Source: Novosphingobium profundi (GTDB taxonomy: Bacteria > Pseudomonadota > Alphaproteobacteria > Sphingomonadales > Sphingomonadaceae). From it: 64,000 nt of DNA. A program made the translations under genes and the position numbers. The DNA lies in NCBI RefSeq assembly GCF_020524485.1, contig NZ_JAIVLF010000004.1, positions 1 to 64,000 of the forward strand, read 5' to 3'. Numbering within the stretch: the first letter of the stretch is position 1; each line of letters opens with the position of its first letter. The notes below the pieces were generated by a model, which searched no databases, was not told the origin of the DNA, and worked only from the letters and a program-made list of their open reading frames with translations. Of this stretch, positions 41,363 to 50,354 are shown in pieces.

Positions 41363-42195
41363 TGGAGCGATACGGCACTGAACAGCCTCGCTTCCAGATG
41401 CGCCTGCTCGAATAGTGGAACGGACGCTTCCTGTTCCAGGGCGGTGGCGGCACCGACGGCTTCATCGCGCCCGCCATCGGTGCCATCCCGAGTACCGGCT
41501 CGACCGCGACGCCCGCGCTGCAGCGCGGCTATGCCGTCGTCAGCATGGACAGCGGCCACGACAAGCCCAACCTCGATTTCGCGGTGGATCAGCAGGCCGT
41601 GCTCGACCTAGCCTATGCCTCTATCGGCAAGGTGAGCGACACCGCCAAGGCGCTTATCCGCGCACGCTATGGCCGCGCGGCGCTGGGCTCGGTCTGGGAC
41701 GTGCGCCAGTTCCAGGCGCTGGCCGGCAAGGGCCCGTTCTACGATGCGCTCACCCAGTCGGACCTCGATCTCATCTCGAGCGCGGTCCTCAAGCAGTGCG
41801 ACGAACTCGACGGCGTGAAGGACGGCATCGTCGCAGCCTTCGTCCAGCGCGGTGGCAAGATGCTGATCTTCCAAGGCGCAGCCGACCCGATCTTCTCGGC
41901 CGACGACATCGCGCGCTGGTACGGCGAAGCCGCAGAGCAGAACGGCAATGACTTTGCGCGCCTGTTCGTGGTGCCCGGCATGACCCACTGCGGCGGTGGC
42001 CCGGCCTTCGAGGACTTCGACCCGCCCACCGTCCTTGAAAACTGGTCCGAGACGGGAGGCGCGCCGCTCTCGATGCCCGCCAAGGCGCCGACTATGCCCG
42101 GACGCGAGATGCCGATCTGCGCCTATCCTGCCTATGCGCACTACAAAGGCGGAGATGTCGACAAGGCCGCGAGCTACCGCTGCACCACGTCCTGA
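41363..42195 (+). pseudogene. Decayed tannase/feruloyl esterase family gene
   Basis: One reading frame carries tannase-type blocks but is interrupted. The segment FQMRLLE is followed by TAG at 41413-41415, then WNGRFLFQGGGGTDGF, where functional relatives read straight through as a WNGRF-type strand. Further on MDSGHDKPNLDF, LLIFQGAADPIFS-like sequence, and VVPGMTHCGGGPAF supply the C-terminal active-site region. The GCSxGG nucleophile segment expected after the ALIRARYG block is missing, and a second block after DGVKDGIV is also gone. Most of the N-terminus with any signal peptide is absent. An in-frame stop plus two internal deletions make function very unlikely. Confidence 0.8.
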
Positions 42196-42381
42196 CAACG
42201 GCAAGGGAAGCCCCGCGCCCGGCGCCGTAGCGGGCCGAAGCGCGAGGCTGTCCAGCCGTCCTGAAAGGGGCTCATGTGACCGTTGAGCAGGCCACGTGCA
42301 ACGTACCTGCCCGCCCGTGGGTTGCCTTGTGCAACGCTATGCACGCCGCCACTCTGAGTGGCGACGCGAAGGAGATTTCTC

Positions 42382-43368
42382 ATGGAATACAAGACATTGG
42401 GTCGAACCGGTCTCAAGGTCAGCACGCTGTGCCTTGGCACCATGAACTTCGGCGACGTGACCGCAAAGGAGGATGCCTTCGCGATCATGGACGCCGCGAG
42501 CGACACAGGGATCAACTACTTCGACACGGCGGACGTCTATGGCGGCCCGCAGAAGCCCGACATGGAAAAGGGCTACGGCATCTCCGAGGAAATCGTGGGC
42601 GAATGGCTGGCCAGGGGCGGACGGCGCGATTCGCTTGTCCTTGCCACCAAGTTCTACCAGCCGATGCAGACCGATCCCAACGGGCGCGGCCTGTCCGCGT
42701 ACCATATTCGCCAGGCCGTCGAGGACAGCCTGCGCCGCCTCGGGACCGACCGTATCGACCTTTACCAGATGCACCATTCGGACATGAGCGTGCCGCGCGA
42801 CGAGCTATGGCAGGCGCTCGACATCCTCGTCCAGCAGGGCAAGATCCTCTATGTCGGCTCCAGCAATCACGCTGGCTGGCAGATCGCCACCACGCACGCC
42901 GCCGCGCAGGCGCGCGGTTCGCTTGGCCTCGTCTCCGAACAGACCTACTACAACCTGATGGAGCGCACTGCCGAGCTCGAGGTCCTGCCCGCCTGCAAGT
43001 ACCACGGCATGGGCTTTGTCGCCTGGAGCCCGCTCAACCGGGGCCTGCTGGGCGGCGTGCTCGATGCGCCTTCGCAGGGCCGCCGTGCCCGCGCCGGTGT
43101 GGCGCAGAAGGTGGAGGCGGTTCGCCCGCAGCTCGAGGCTTACGAAGCCTTCTGCAAGGAGCTGGGCGCCACACCGGGCGCCGTCGCCCTGGCCTGGCTT
43201 CGCGCCAACCCCGTCGTCACCGCCCCCATCACCGGGCCGCGCACCCTCGACCAGCTGAACGACGCGCTTGCCAGCCAGGAGCTGACGCTTTGCGCAGAAG
43301 CCCTCGCCCGCCTCGACGAAATCTGGCCCGGTCCGGGCGGCGAGGCCCCGCAGGCCTACGCCTGGTAA
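42382..43368 (+). CDS. Aldo/keto reductase
   Basis: The 328-residue (beta/alpha)8 NADPH-dependent reductase opens with MEYKTLGRTGLKVSTLCLG. The catalytic residues are Asp48 and Tyr53 in YFDTADVYGG, Lys in VLATKFYQP and His in LYQMHHSD. GPRTLDQLNDAL near the C-terminus is the cofactor-binding loop of the AKR family. GGAG lies upstream of the ATG. It likely reduces a sugar or aromatic aldehyde or ketone. It converges with the cupin gene at 43391. Confidence 0.92.
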   Translation: MEYKTLGRTGLKVSTLCLGTMNFGDVTAKEDAFAIMDAASDTGINYFDTADVYGGPQKPDMEKGYGISEEIVGEWLARGGRRDSLVLATKFYQPMQTDPNGRGLSAYHIRQAVEDSLRRLGTDRIDLYQMHHSDMSVPRDELWQALDILVQQGKILYVGSSNHAGWQIATTHAAAQARGSLGLVSEQTYYNLMERTAELEVLPACKYHGMGFVAWSPLNRGLLGGVLDAPSQGRRARAGVAQKVEAVRPQLEAYEAFCKELGATPGAVALAWLRANPVVTAPITGPRTLDQLNDALASQELTLCAEALARLDEIWPGPGGEAPQAYAW

Positions 43369-43390
43369 ATCGGTAAATCCGCAGCCGACC

Positions 43391-43804
43391 TCAGGGCTCG
43401 ACGGCGGGGCCGCGGTACTGCGCGTCGGAGACCTTCTCGAGCCAGTCCACGGCCTTGCCGTCCAGCGCCTCGGTCACCGCGATATGGGTCATCGCGGTCG
43501 TTTCGGTGGCGCCATGCCAGTGCTTTTCGCCCGGCGGCGTCCAGACCACGTCGCCCGGGCGGATGACCTGCTTGGCCTGCTCCCAGGCCTGAACCCATCC
43601 ACACCCGGCCGTGACGATCAGGATCTGGCCGAGCGGGTGGGTGTGCCAGTCGGTCCGGGCGCAGGGCTCGAAACTGACCGTGCCGGTGAGCACCCGGCCG
43701 GGCGCCTCGGCGTTGACCAGCGGATCGCGCCGCACGCGGCCGGTGAAGGTGGCATCGGGGCCTGCCGGTGCCGACGGGTTGGTCCCGGCGCGTATCACTT
43801 TCAT
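43391..43804 (-). CDS. Small cupin protein
   Basis: The 137-residue single-domain cupin has metal motif 1, [16 protein letters not shown], and motif 2, [23 protein letters not shown] precedes the ATG. Relatives include small quercetinase-like and carboxymuconolactone-associated cupins of unclear activity. It diverges from the MFS transporter gene and may be coregulated with it. Confidence 0.88.
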   Translation of the reverse strand: MKVIRAGTNPSAPAGPDATFTGRVRRDPLVNAEAPGRVLTGTVSFEPCARTDWHTHPLGQILIVTAGCGWVQAWEQAKQVIRPGDVVWTPPGEKHWHGATETTAMTHIAVTEALDGKAVDWLEKVSDAQYRGPAVEP

Positions 43805-44108
43805 TCTGGCCTCCTCGTTCCCGTGTGCGGCGATCCGTCCGGCCGCGCGCGTCCTGCGGTGTGGCGCATATTGGTGCGCGAGGCACCTCATCTGCGTTGC
43901 AACGATCTTTCGCACCGCGCGCAACGTCGCAACGCATTAAGGCGGTCGTCACGGGCCATGGTCCGGGTTAAGCATGGGGCCTGTATCCCGTGCCCCGGGC
44001 GGCCACTCCTCCTCCTCCTCATCGCGCAACCCTGGGCACGGGATACGAAAAGAGCCGAGAAAGATATTCGGCCATGCACCGCCGCGAGCCTTTGGGAAGA
44101 GGATCCGA
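43805..44108. promoter_or_regulatory. Divergent region with long-range inverted repeat and TCC repeats
   Basis: The 304 nt separate the cupin and MFS genes. GTATCCCGTGCCC (43983-43995) and its exact complement (44034-44046) form 13-bp arms around 38 nt containing a run of TCC units (about 44005-44020). The arms could be an operator pair or a leader-RNA stem. The TCCTC loop could pair with the GAAGAGGA ribosome site before the MFS ATG. Confidence 0.45.
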
Positions 44109-45437
44109 ATGACGACACACGACGCGCTGGCACGCCCTGCCGGCAAGCCCTACCCACCGGCAGGCTATGCCTGGTTTGTCGTTGTCTGCCTGCAGTTTGC
44201 CTATGCCATCGCGCTGGTCGACCGGCAGATCCTTGCGCTCCTGGTCGAGCCGATCAAGGCCGACATGCAGCTCAGCGACACGCAGTTCAGCCTCCTGGCC
44301 GGCATCGCCTTCGCGCTGTTCTACGGCGTCATGGGGCTGGTGCTGGGCAAGATCGCTGACACCCGCAACCGGCGCAACATGATCATCGTGGGCATGCTGG
44401 TCTGGAGTGTGGCGACGATCGGCTGCGGGCTTGCACGTAACTATGCCGAGCTTTTCGCCGCGCGCGTGCTGGTGGGGGCGGGCGAGGCCGCGCTCAGCCC
44501 GGCGGCCTATTCGATGATCGCGGACTATTTCTCCAAGGAGACGCGCTCGCGCCCGACCGCCTTCTACACCATGGGGGCGTTCACCGGATCGGGTGTTGCC
44601 CTGCTCTTCGGTGCCGCAGCGGTCGCCTATGCCAGCCAGTCCGATACCATGATCCTGCCCTTCATCGGTGAAGTGCGCAACTGGCAGACGGTCTTCATTG
44701 CGGTGGGTATTCCCGGCATCGTCATGGCCGCCCTGATGCTTCTCGTGCGCGAGCCCGAACGCCGCGAAGTGGCCCGGGAAGGCGCGCCCGTGGCCGATCT
44801 TCGGGCCTTCCTCAGCCGCCGCTGGCGCCTGCTTGCGCTGCTGATCGCAGCCTTTGCCCTCAACGGGGTCGTCTATTTCGGCACCAACACCTGGATGCCC
44901 GCGGTCTTCATGCGCAAGTTCGCGTGGCGTGCGCAGGACATCGGCTTTGCGATGGGCCTCCTTCAGCTGATCTTCGGGTCGGCCGGTATCCTGGCGAGCG
45001 GATGGTGGGTCACGCGGGCCTCGGTGCGCGGATCGGGCCGGGTGCTCGCCACCACGCCGATGACCTCGATGTACCTGATGGCCGCGCTTGCCCTCGTCAT
45101 CGGATTCGCGCCCTCCCCCACGCTCGTTGTCGCCGCGTTGGCGCTGTTCCTGTTCCTCATCGGCACCGTATCGGCGCAGTCGGTGGTCGCGATCTACCAG
45201 GTCACGCCCAACCAGTTCCGCGGGCAGGTGATTGCGGCCTATCTCCTGACGGGCACACTTCTGGGGCTTGGCTTCGGGGCGACGCTTATCGCGCTCATCA
45301 CCGATTATGTCTTTGCCGACGACATGATGGTGGGAGCTTCGTGCGCGATCGTGTTCTGTATCGCCGCGCTGATCGCGGCCGAGTGCCTGCGCCGCGCGGC
45401 AGGCCGGATCCCCGACGCGGACGAAACCATCACCTGA
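44109..45437 (+). CDS. MFS transporter
   Basis: The 442-residue twelve-helix permease begins with a cytosolic tail, then YAWFVVVCLQFAYAIALVDRQ. The inter-helix 2-3 motif GKIADTRNRRN is the MFS G-x-x-x-D-R/K motif. It resembles the MFS group found near aromatic and sugar-acid catabolism genes (spinster/hexuronate-like). The ATG has AAGAGG upstream. It is followed by the amidohydrolase (51-nt gap), so the two may form a transcription unit that takes up and processes a carboxylate or lactone. Confidence 0.88.
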   Translation: MTTHDALARPAGKPYPPAGYAWFVVVCLQFAYAIALVDRQILALLVEPIKADMQLSDTQFSLLAGIAFALFYGVMGLVLGKIADTRNRRNMIIVGMLVWSVATIGCGLARNYAELFAARVLVGAGEAALSPAAYSMIADYFSKETRSRPTAFYTMGAFTGSGVALLFGAAAVAYASQSDTMILPFIGEVRNWQTVFIAVGIPGIVMAALMLLVREPERREVAREGAPVADLRAFLSRRWRLLALLIAAFALNGVVYFGTNTWMPAVFMRKFAWRAQDIGFAMGLLQLIFGSAGILASGWWVTRASVRGSGRVLATTPMTSMYLMAALALVIGFAPSPTLVVAALALFLFLIGTVSAQSVVAIYQVTPNQFRGQVIAAYLLTGTLLGLGFGATLIALITDYVFADDMMVGASCAIVFCIAALIAAECLRRAAGRIPDADETIT

Positions 45438-45488
45438 TCCGGGCGCTTATTCGCCATATCCCTTCCCGCACCAGCACAAGGCGCCCGC

Positions 45489-46484
45489 GTGACCGACCTT
45501 ACCCCTGCCATCCTTGAGCCTGACCTCGCCATCGTCGATGCGCACCATCACCTGTTCCACAACGCGAACGTGACGTACGGGGCGCAGGACTATGCGCGCG
45601 ATGCGCAAGGCGGGCACAAGATCATCGCCAGCGTCTATGTCGATGCGCATAGCTTCTACCGGCCCGACGGCCCCGAAGTGCTGCGACCGCTGGGCGAGGT
45701 GGAATACGCGAACGGGATCGGCGCGATGGCGCGGGGCGGCGCTTTTGACGGTGTGGGGCTATGCGCCGGGATCGTGGGCCATGCGGACCTGCGCCACGGC
45801 GCGGCCGTGGGCGAGCTGCTCGACCGCGCGATGGCGGCCGCGCCCGAGCGGTTTCGCGGCATACGCCAGACCACGATGGATTTCCCCGACGAGCGGCCCT
45901 ACCGCTACTTCATGTCGGGCAAGCCGCCGATGGGCGTTCTGGAACACCCTCGATTTCGCGAAGGCTTTGCCGAGCTCGCGCGGCGCGGGCTCTCCTTCGA
46001 TGCGGCGGCGTTCCACCACCGCCTGCCCGAGATCGCGAAGCTGGCCGACGCTTTCCCCAAGACCCCGATCATCGTCAACAACATGGGCATCGCCATGGCG
46101 CTCGATACCGAGGGCGAGGAGAAGCGCGAGGTCTTTACCCTGTGGGCTGCGAACCTCACCGACCTGGCCCAGCGCGGCAACGTCACTTGCAAGGTCGGCG
46201 GCCTGGGTATGCCGTTCTGGAACCTCGGGCTCCACGAACGCACCGAAAAGGCCGGTCCCGAAGAGCTTGCCCGGCTCTGGCAACCGCTCATCGAGACCAC
46301 ACTGAACGCCTTTGGCCCGGCGCGCTGCATGGCCTGCAGCAACTATCCGCCCGACAGCCGCTCAGCCAGCTACGTGGACCTTTGGAACGCGCTCAAGTTG
46401 GCTACGGCGGGGCTTTCGAAGGAAGAGCGCAATGCGCTCTTCCATGGTACCGCCACAGCCATCTACCGCCTCGACCTGCCTTAA
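45489..46484 (+). CDS. Amidohydrolase family protein (PDC lactonase-like)
   Basis: The 331-residue TIM-barrel hydrolase has IVDAHHHLFHN near residues 15-25, an HxH metal motif. The family is PF04909-type amidohydrolases, with 2-pyrone-4,6-dicarboxylate lactonase and aromatic decarboxylases as relatives. The start is a GTG at 45489. Its TAA stop and the esterase TAA stop on the other strand share the bases TTAA at 46481-46484. Whether it hydrolyses a lactone or decarboxylates is unclear. Confidence 0.85.
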   Translation: MTDLTPAILEPDLAIVDAHHHLFHNANVTYGAQDYARDAQGGHKIIASVYVDAHSFYRPDGPEVLRPLGEVEYANGIGAMARGGAFDGVGLCAGIVGHADLRHGAAVGELLDRAMAAAPERFRGIRQTTMDFPDERPYRYFMSGKPPMGVLEHPRFREGFAELARRGLSFDAAAFHHRLPEIAKLADAFPKTPIIVNNMGIAMALDTEGEEKREVFTLWAANLTDLAQRGNVTCKVGGLGMPFWNLGLHERTEKAGPEELARLWQPLIETTLNAFGPARCMACSNYPPDSRSASYVDLWNALKLATAGLSKEERNALFHGTATAIYRLDLP

Positions 46485-47950
46485 CCGCGCAGCTGCCGCT
46501 CACGAAAATCGAGGGTTGCAGTCAGCGGATCCTCGGCGTGGCGGGCACCCATGCTCTCGATGAGCTGGACGCAGGTGTCACTTTCCCCGGTGACACGCGT
46601 CCAGGCGGGAACCTCGCCTGCACCGTCCGGGCAGCCGGTCTTCGCAAAGTTCACCCAGTAACGGTGGGTCAGCGCGGCGACGGCCGCATCGTGGCCGGTG
46701 TCGATCTGCTGGAGGCGCGCCTCGGGCACATCGAAGACGTAAGGAATCTCGGCCGCGTGGGGCACACCGCCCATGGCAAGCCCCGACGTCACGCCGACAT
46801 GCGCAAAGCGGTAGAGCCACACCTGCCCTCCCCGCGCGGCGAGCGTGCGGGCAACGGCACGGGCGGGTTCGCGGAAGAGATGGTCGGCGCTCATCTGGGT
46901 GCCGATTTCCAGCGCGCTCTTGTCCCCTGCCGGATCGTAGAGGCGCCGCGCCTCGTCCTGCACCGCGCCGAAGCGGGCAAAGAGAGTGTCCTTGTCCTCT
47001 CCGGTGGGGAAGCCATCAGCCGAATTGGCGCCGAGCAGGACCGGCACATCGGGATAGAGGCCGTTGCGGGCAGCCGCGAGCGGTTCCCCGATCAGCGTCT
47101 CGCCATCCAGGACCGGGCCGCAGTAGCTGTCCGAGATCATCTTCGTCATGCTCAGATCACCGACAATGTCCGCCACCGGCATGGCCCGAAGGTCCTGCGC
47201 GCTGGCGCCGGGCGCAAAGGCTTCTCCGGTGGCCGCGGCCTTCGCCTTGCTGGACGGGGGCAGCATGGTGTTACGCCCGCCGCCCGATTGCACGATGGCG
47301 CCTGCAAACAGGCCACGCGCGCGCGGAGACTGCAGCAGCATGTGAACCGAGCCCCCGCCTGCGCTTTCGCCGAACACCGTCACGCGCGCCGGATCGCCGC
47401 CGAAGGCCGCGATGTTGTCGCGCACCCATTCCAGCGCGGCGATCTGGTCGAGAAATCCGAAATTGCCGCCAAAGCCCTCGTCCGCCAGAGCGGGATGCAC
47501 GAAGAAGCCGAAGCGGGCGATGCGGTAGTTGATGCTGACAAGGACAACGCCGTCGCGCGCAAAGGCGTGGCCCGAATAGGCCGGGTTCGCCGAACCGCCC
47601 GAGACATAGCCACCGCCATGGATCCACACCATCACGGGAAGGCCCGAGTCGGCCCCGGCCGAGGCAGGTTTCCAGACGTTGAGCGTCAGACAGTCCTCCG
47701 ACATGCTGGCGGGCATTTCGGGCAGCACGTTGGGCGGAAAGATGTTCTGCGGGCAGACATCGCCCCAGGTGTCCGCGCGGCGGACACCCTCCCAGCTCGG
47801 CGCTGGACCGGGCGCGCGCCAGCGCCGCTCCCCGACCGGCGGCGCGGCGTAAGGAATGCCGAGGAAGGAGGCCACGCGGCTCCCCTGCCCCAGTTCCTGC
47901 ACCTGTCCTTCAAGACACCCTTGCGCGATTGTAACGATCTGGTTCGGCAC
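46481..47950 (-). CDS. Carboxylesterase type B
   Basis: The 489-residue alpha/beta-hydrolase has EDCLTLNVW, oxyanion hole VWIHGGGYVSGG, the nucleophile Ser in VFGESAGGGSVHM, and the catalytic His in GGVPHAAEIPYVF. The GTG start at 47950 is the only plausible one not running into the glycosidase gene; no strong signal peptide follows it, so export is uncertain. It is the last gene of the TonB receptor-GH3-esterase unit, suggesting removal of acyl groups from an imported glycoside. Confidence 0.88.
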   Translation of the reverse strand: MPNQIVTIAQGCLEGQVQELGQGSRVASFLGIPYAAPPVGERRWRAPGPAPSWEGVRRADTWGDVCPQNIFPPNVLPEMPASMSEDCLTLNVWKPASAGADSGLPVMVWIHGGGYVSGGSANPAYSGHAFARDGVVLVSINYRIARFGFFVHPALADEGFGGNFGFLDQIAALEWVRDNIAAFGGDPARVTVFGESAGGGSVHMLLQSPRARGLFAGAIVQSGGGRNTMLPPSSKAKAAATGEAFAPGASAQDLRAMPVADIVGDLSMTKMISDSYCGPVLDGETLIGEPLAAARNGLYPDVPVLLGANSADGFPTGEDKDTLFARFGAVQDEARRLYDPAGDKSALEIGTQMSADHLFREPARAVARTLAARGGQVWLYRFAHVGVTSGLAMGGVPHAAEIPYVFDVPEARLQQIDTGHDAAVAALTHRYWVNFAKTGCPDGAGEVPAWTRVTGESDTCVQLIESMGARHAEDPLTATLDFRERQLRG

Positions 47951-48005
47951 GAAATCGGGTCCTGTTCCGGGAGTTACAAATCTCTGCTCAGGACACCAAC
48001 GCGCG

Positions 48006-50258
48006 TCAATCCCTCCAGCTGCGTGCCTTGAGACGAACCGTGACGGTCGCGCCAAGATCCTCGGCATTCTCGCCCAGGGCAAAGCCGTAGGTCCCGGCCG
48101 GGATCGTCCAGCCCGCGCCGTTCCATTCGGCCAGCAGGCGTGGATCGAAGGAGACCTGAACCCGCTTCGTCTCGCCAGGCAGAAGTGTCACGCGCTCGAA
48201 ACCGACAAGGCGCTGGTTGGGTTTGCCATCCCGGCTCACGAGGTAGACCTGGCCCAGCGTCCGACCTGCACGCGCTCCGGTATTCGTCACGCTAAAGCGC
48301 GCGGTCTTGCCATCGGTTTTGAGGCCATCGGAACGGAAGGTCGTATAGGAAAGGCCATACCCGAACGGGAACAGCGCCTTGTGGCCTTCCTTCGCGTTCC
48401 AGCGGTAACCGATCTCGGCGCCTTCGATGTTGTAGTCTGTCTCCAGCTTGAGACTGGGATCGACGGTCGAACCAAAGGCGATGGGGTCGAATGCGATCAT
48501 GCCCGGAACGTCCTCGCGCGGGAGCTGCGCGGTCGTGCGCGGGAAGGTGATCGGCAGGCGCCCGCTGGGGTTGAATTCGCCAAAGAGCGCGCCCGCAATT
48601 GCCTCGTCGCCTTCCTGCCCGGGATACCAGGCCTCGATAACGGCCGCGACATCGTCGAGCCAAGGCATGTCGATGGCGCCGCCGGTCTGAAGGACGACCA
48701 CGGTGCGCGGGTTGGCCTTGGCAATCGCCGCGATCATCGCGTCCTGCCCTTCGGGAAGGCCAAGGTCGCTGACGTCGATGCCCTCGGCCATCCACTGGTT
48801 GGCGAAGACGATGACCATGTCCATTTGCGCGGCGAGCGCAGCGGCATCGGAGGCATAGCGTCCCGGACGGTAGCGCACGACCGCGCCGGGCTTCCTCTTG
48901 CGGATAGCCTCGAGCGGCGCGCCGCGCTGGTACTGCTCGGTGGTCATGGAGGCAAACGCGCCTGAATTCATCAGCGGGCGCATGAAGGCGGGACCGCCCT
49001 CGCCGTGGACTTGGCTCGACCCGCCGCCCGAGAGCACGCCGAAATCGGCGTTGCCGCCCACGACCAGGATCGACTTGGCATCGCTCGCCAGCGGCAGGAT
49101 GTCGCCCGCGTTCTTGAGCAGGACAATGCCCGCCTGGGCCGAACGCAGCGCGACATCGGCGTGGGCCTTCCAGTCGATGGCGCCGCCCGGCTTTACCGGA
49201 TGGTCGAGCACGCCGGTCGCGGCAAGGCCGGTCAGGACGCGCGCGTTCATGTCGTCGAGACGGTCCATGCGCGCCGGGTCGGCCTTTGCCGCGTCGAGCA
49301 GGGTGTCATCGAAGAAGACGTCGGGATCCAGCCCCGCGCCCGATTGCTGGTCCAGGCCGTTCCAGGCCGCGTAGAGGCCAGGCACCGCGCCCCAGTCGCT
49401 CATCACCCAGCCCTGGTAGTTCCAGTCGGTCTTGAGGACCTTGTTGAGGAGGTATTCGCTGGCACAGCCGCGCTCGGTGTTGACCTTGTTGTAGGCGCAC
49501 ATGACCGAGCCGGGTTGGCCGATCTCGATGCCGATTTGGAAGGCAAGGAGATCGCTCTCGCGCGCGGCCTTGTCGCTGATCTTCACGTCGACAAAGCGGC
49601 GCCCGGTCTCCTGCCCGTTCAAGGCGAAGTGCTTGATGGTCGAGACGATGTGGTTCGACTGAACGCCCGCGATATTGGCACCGATCACCTGACCTGTCAG
49701 CAGCGGGTCCTCCGCGATATATTCGAAGGTGCGTCCGTTGCGCGGATCGCGGGCCAGGTTGGCGCCCCCCGCCAGCAGCACGTTGAAGCCCTTGGCTCGG
49801 GCCTCCTGGCCGATGGTACGCCCCTGTTCATAGGCCAGATCGCGGTCGAAGGAGGCGCCCAGTGCGATCCCGGAGGGCATGGCGGTGGCATAGTCGCCGC
49901 GCAGGCCCTGCACGTAGCTGATACCCGCCGGGCCGTCGGTCTCGGTGAGGTTGGGGATGCCCAGACGCGCGATGCCGGGCACGAAACCGGCCGCGGGAAT
50001 GGCCCCTTCGGGCGGCGGCGGGCTGTTGGGCCGGATCGGAAGTGGCATCACGCCCCAGGTCAGGTACGTTTTCTCCTGCGGCTCCATCTGCGCGACGATG
50101 GCTTCGGCGCGCTGGCGGGCGGCGAGCATGTCCTCGTGCGTCAGTGCGCCCGCATGGGAGGAGGCGGAAGTCTGGGCGTGAGCGGTTCCGGGCAGGCTGC
50201 CGGCTCCGATCAGGACGGTTCCGGTAAGGGCGATACTCAGGACGTCGCGACGGGCCAT
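48006..50258 (-). CDS. Glycoside hydrolase family 3 (beta-glucosidase/beta-xylosidase type)
   Basis: The 750-residue protein has an N-terminal Tat-like signal (MARRDVLSIALTGTVLIGAG). The GH3 N-domain has HFALNGQETGRRF, and the catalytic Asp nucleophile is in VMSDWGAVPG near residue 290. A C-terminal GH3 domain and a fibronectin-III-like domain run to the end. It releases beta-linked glucosyl or xylosyl units in the periplasm. AAGGAAG precedes the ATG at 50258. The TonB receptor gene lies 96 nt upstream. Confidence 0.93.
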   Translation of the reverse strand: MARRDVLSIALTGTVLIGAGSLPGTAHAQTSASSHAGALTHEDMLAARQRAEAIVAQMEPQEKTYLTWGVMPLPIRPNSPPPPEGAIPAAGFVPGIARLGIPNLTETDGPAGISYVQGLRGDYATAMPSGIALGASFDRDLAYEQGRTIGQEARAKGFNVLLAGGANLARDPRNGRTFEYIAEDPLLTGQVIGANIAGVQSNHIVSTIKHFALNGQETGRRFVDVKISDKAARESDLLAFQIGIEIGQPGSVMCAYNKVNTERGCASEYLLNKVLKTDWNYQGWVMSDWGAVPGLYAAWNGLDQQSGAGLDPDVFFDDTLLDAAKADPARMDRLDDMNARVLTGLAATGVLDHPVKPGGAIDWKAHADVALRSAQAGIVLLKNAGDILPLASDAKSILVVGGNADFGVLSGGGSSQVHGEGGPAFMRPLMNSGAFASMTTEQYQRGAPLEAIRKRKPGAVVRYRPGRYASDAAALAAQMDMVIVFANQWMAEGIDVSDLGLPEGQDAMIAAIAKANPRTVVVLQTGGAIDMPWLDDVAAVIEAWYPGQEGDEAIAGALFGEFNPSGRLPITFPRTTAQLPREDVPGMIAFDPIAFGSTVDPSLKLETDYNIEGAEIGYRWNAKEGHKALFPFGYGLSYTTFRSDGLKTDGKTARFSVTNTGARAGRTLGQVYLVSRDGKPNQRLVGFERVTLLPGETKRVQVSFDPRLLAEWNGAGWTIPAGTYGFALGENAEDLGATVTVRLKARSWRD

Positions 50259-50354
50259 TTCTTCCTTCGCACAAGTCTCATCCCCCACGGGATGGTAGTA
50301 GAGAGAGGCGGGGGCGACCCACCGACCGGCAGGCCGCCCCCAGGGAGGAGCTGC

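Noticed and set aside
45761..48031. Long + strand open frame over the amidohydrolase and esterase
   Set aside because: It is out of frame with the amidohydrolase and antisense to the esterase, with no family motifs.
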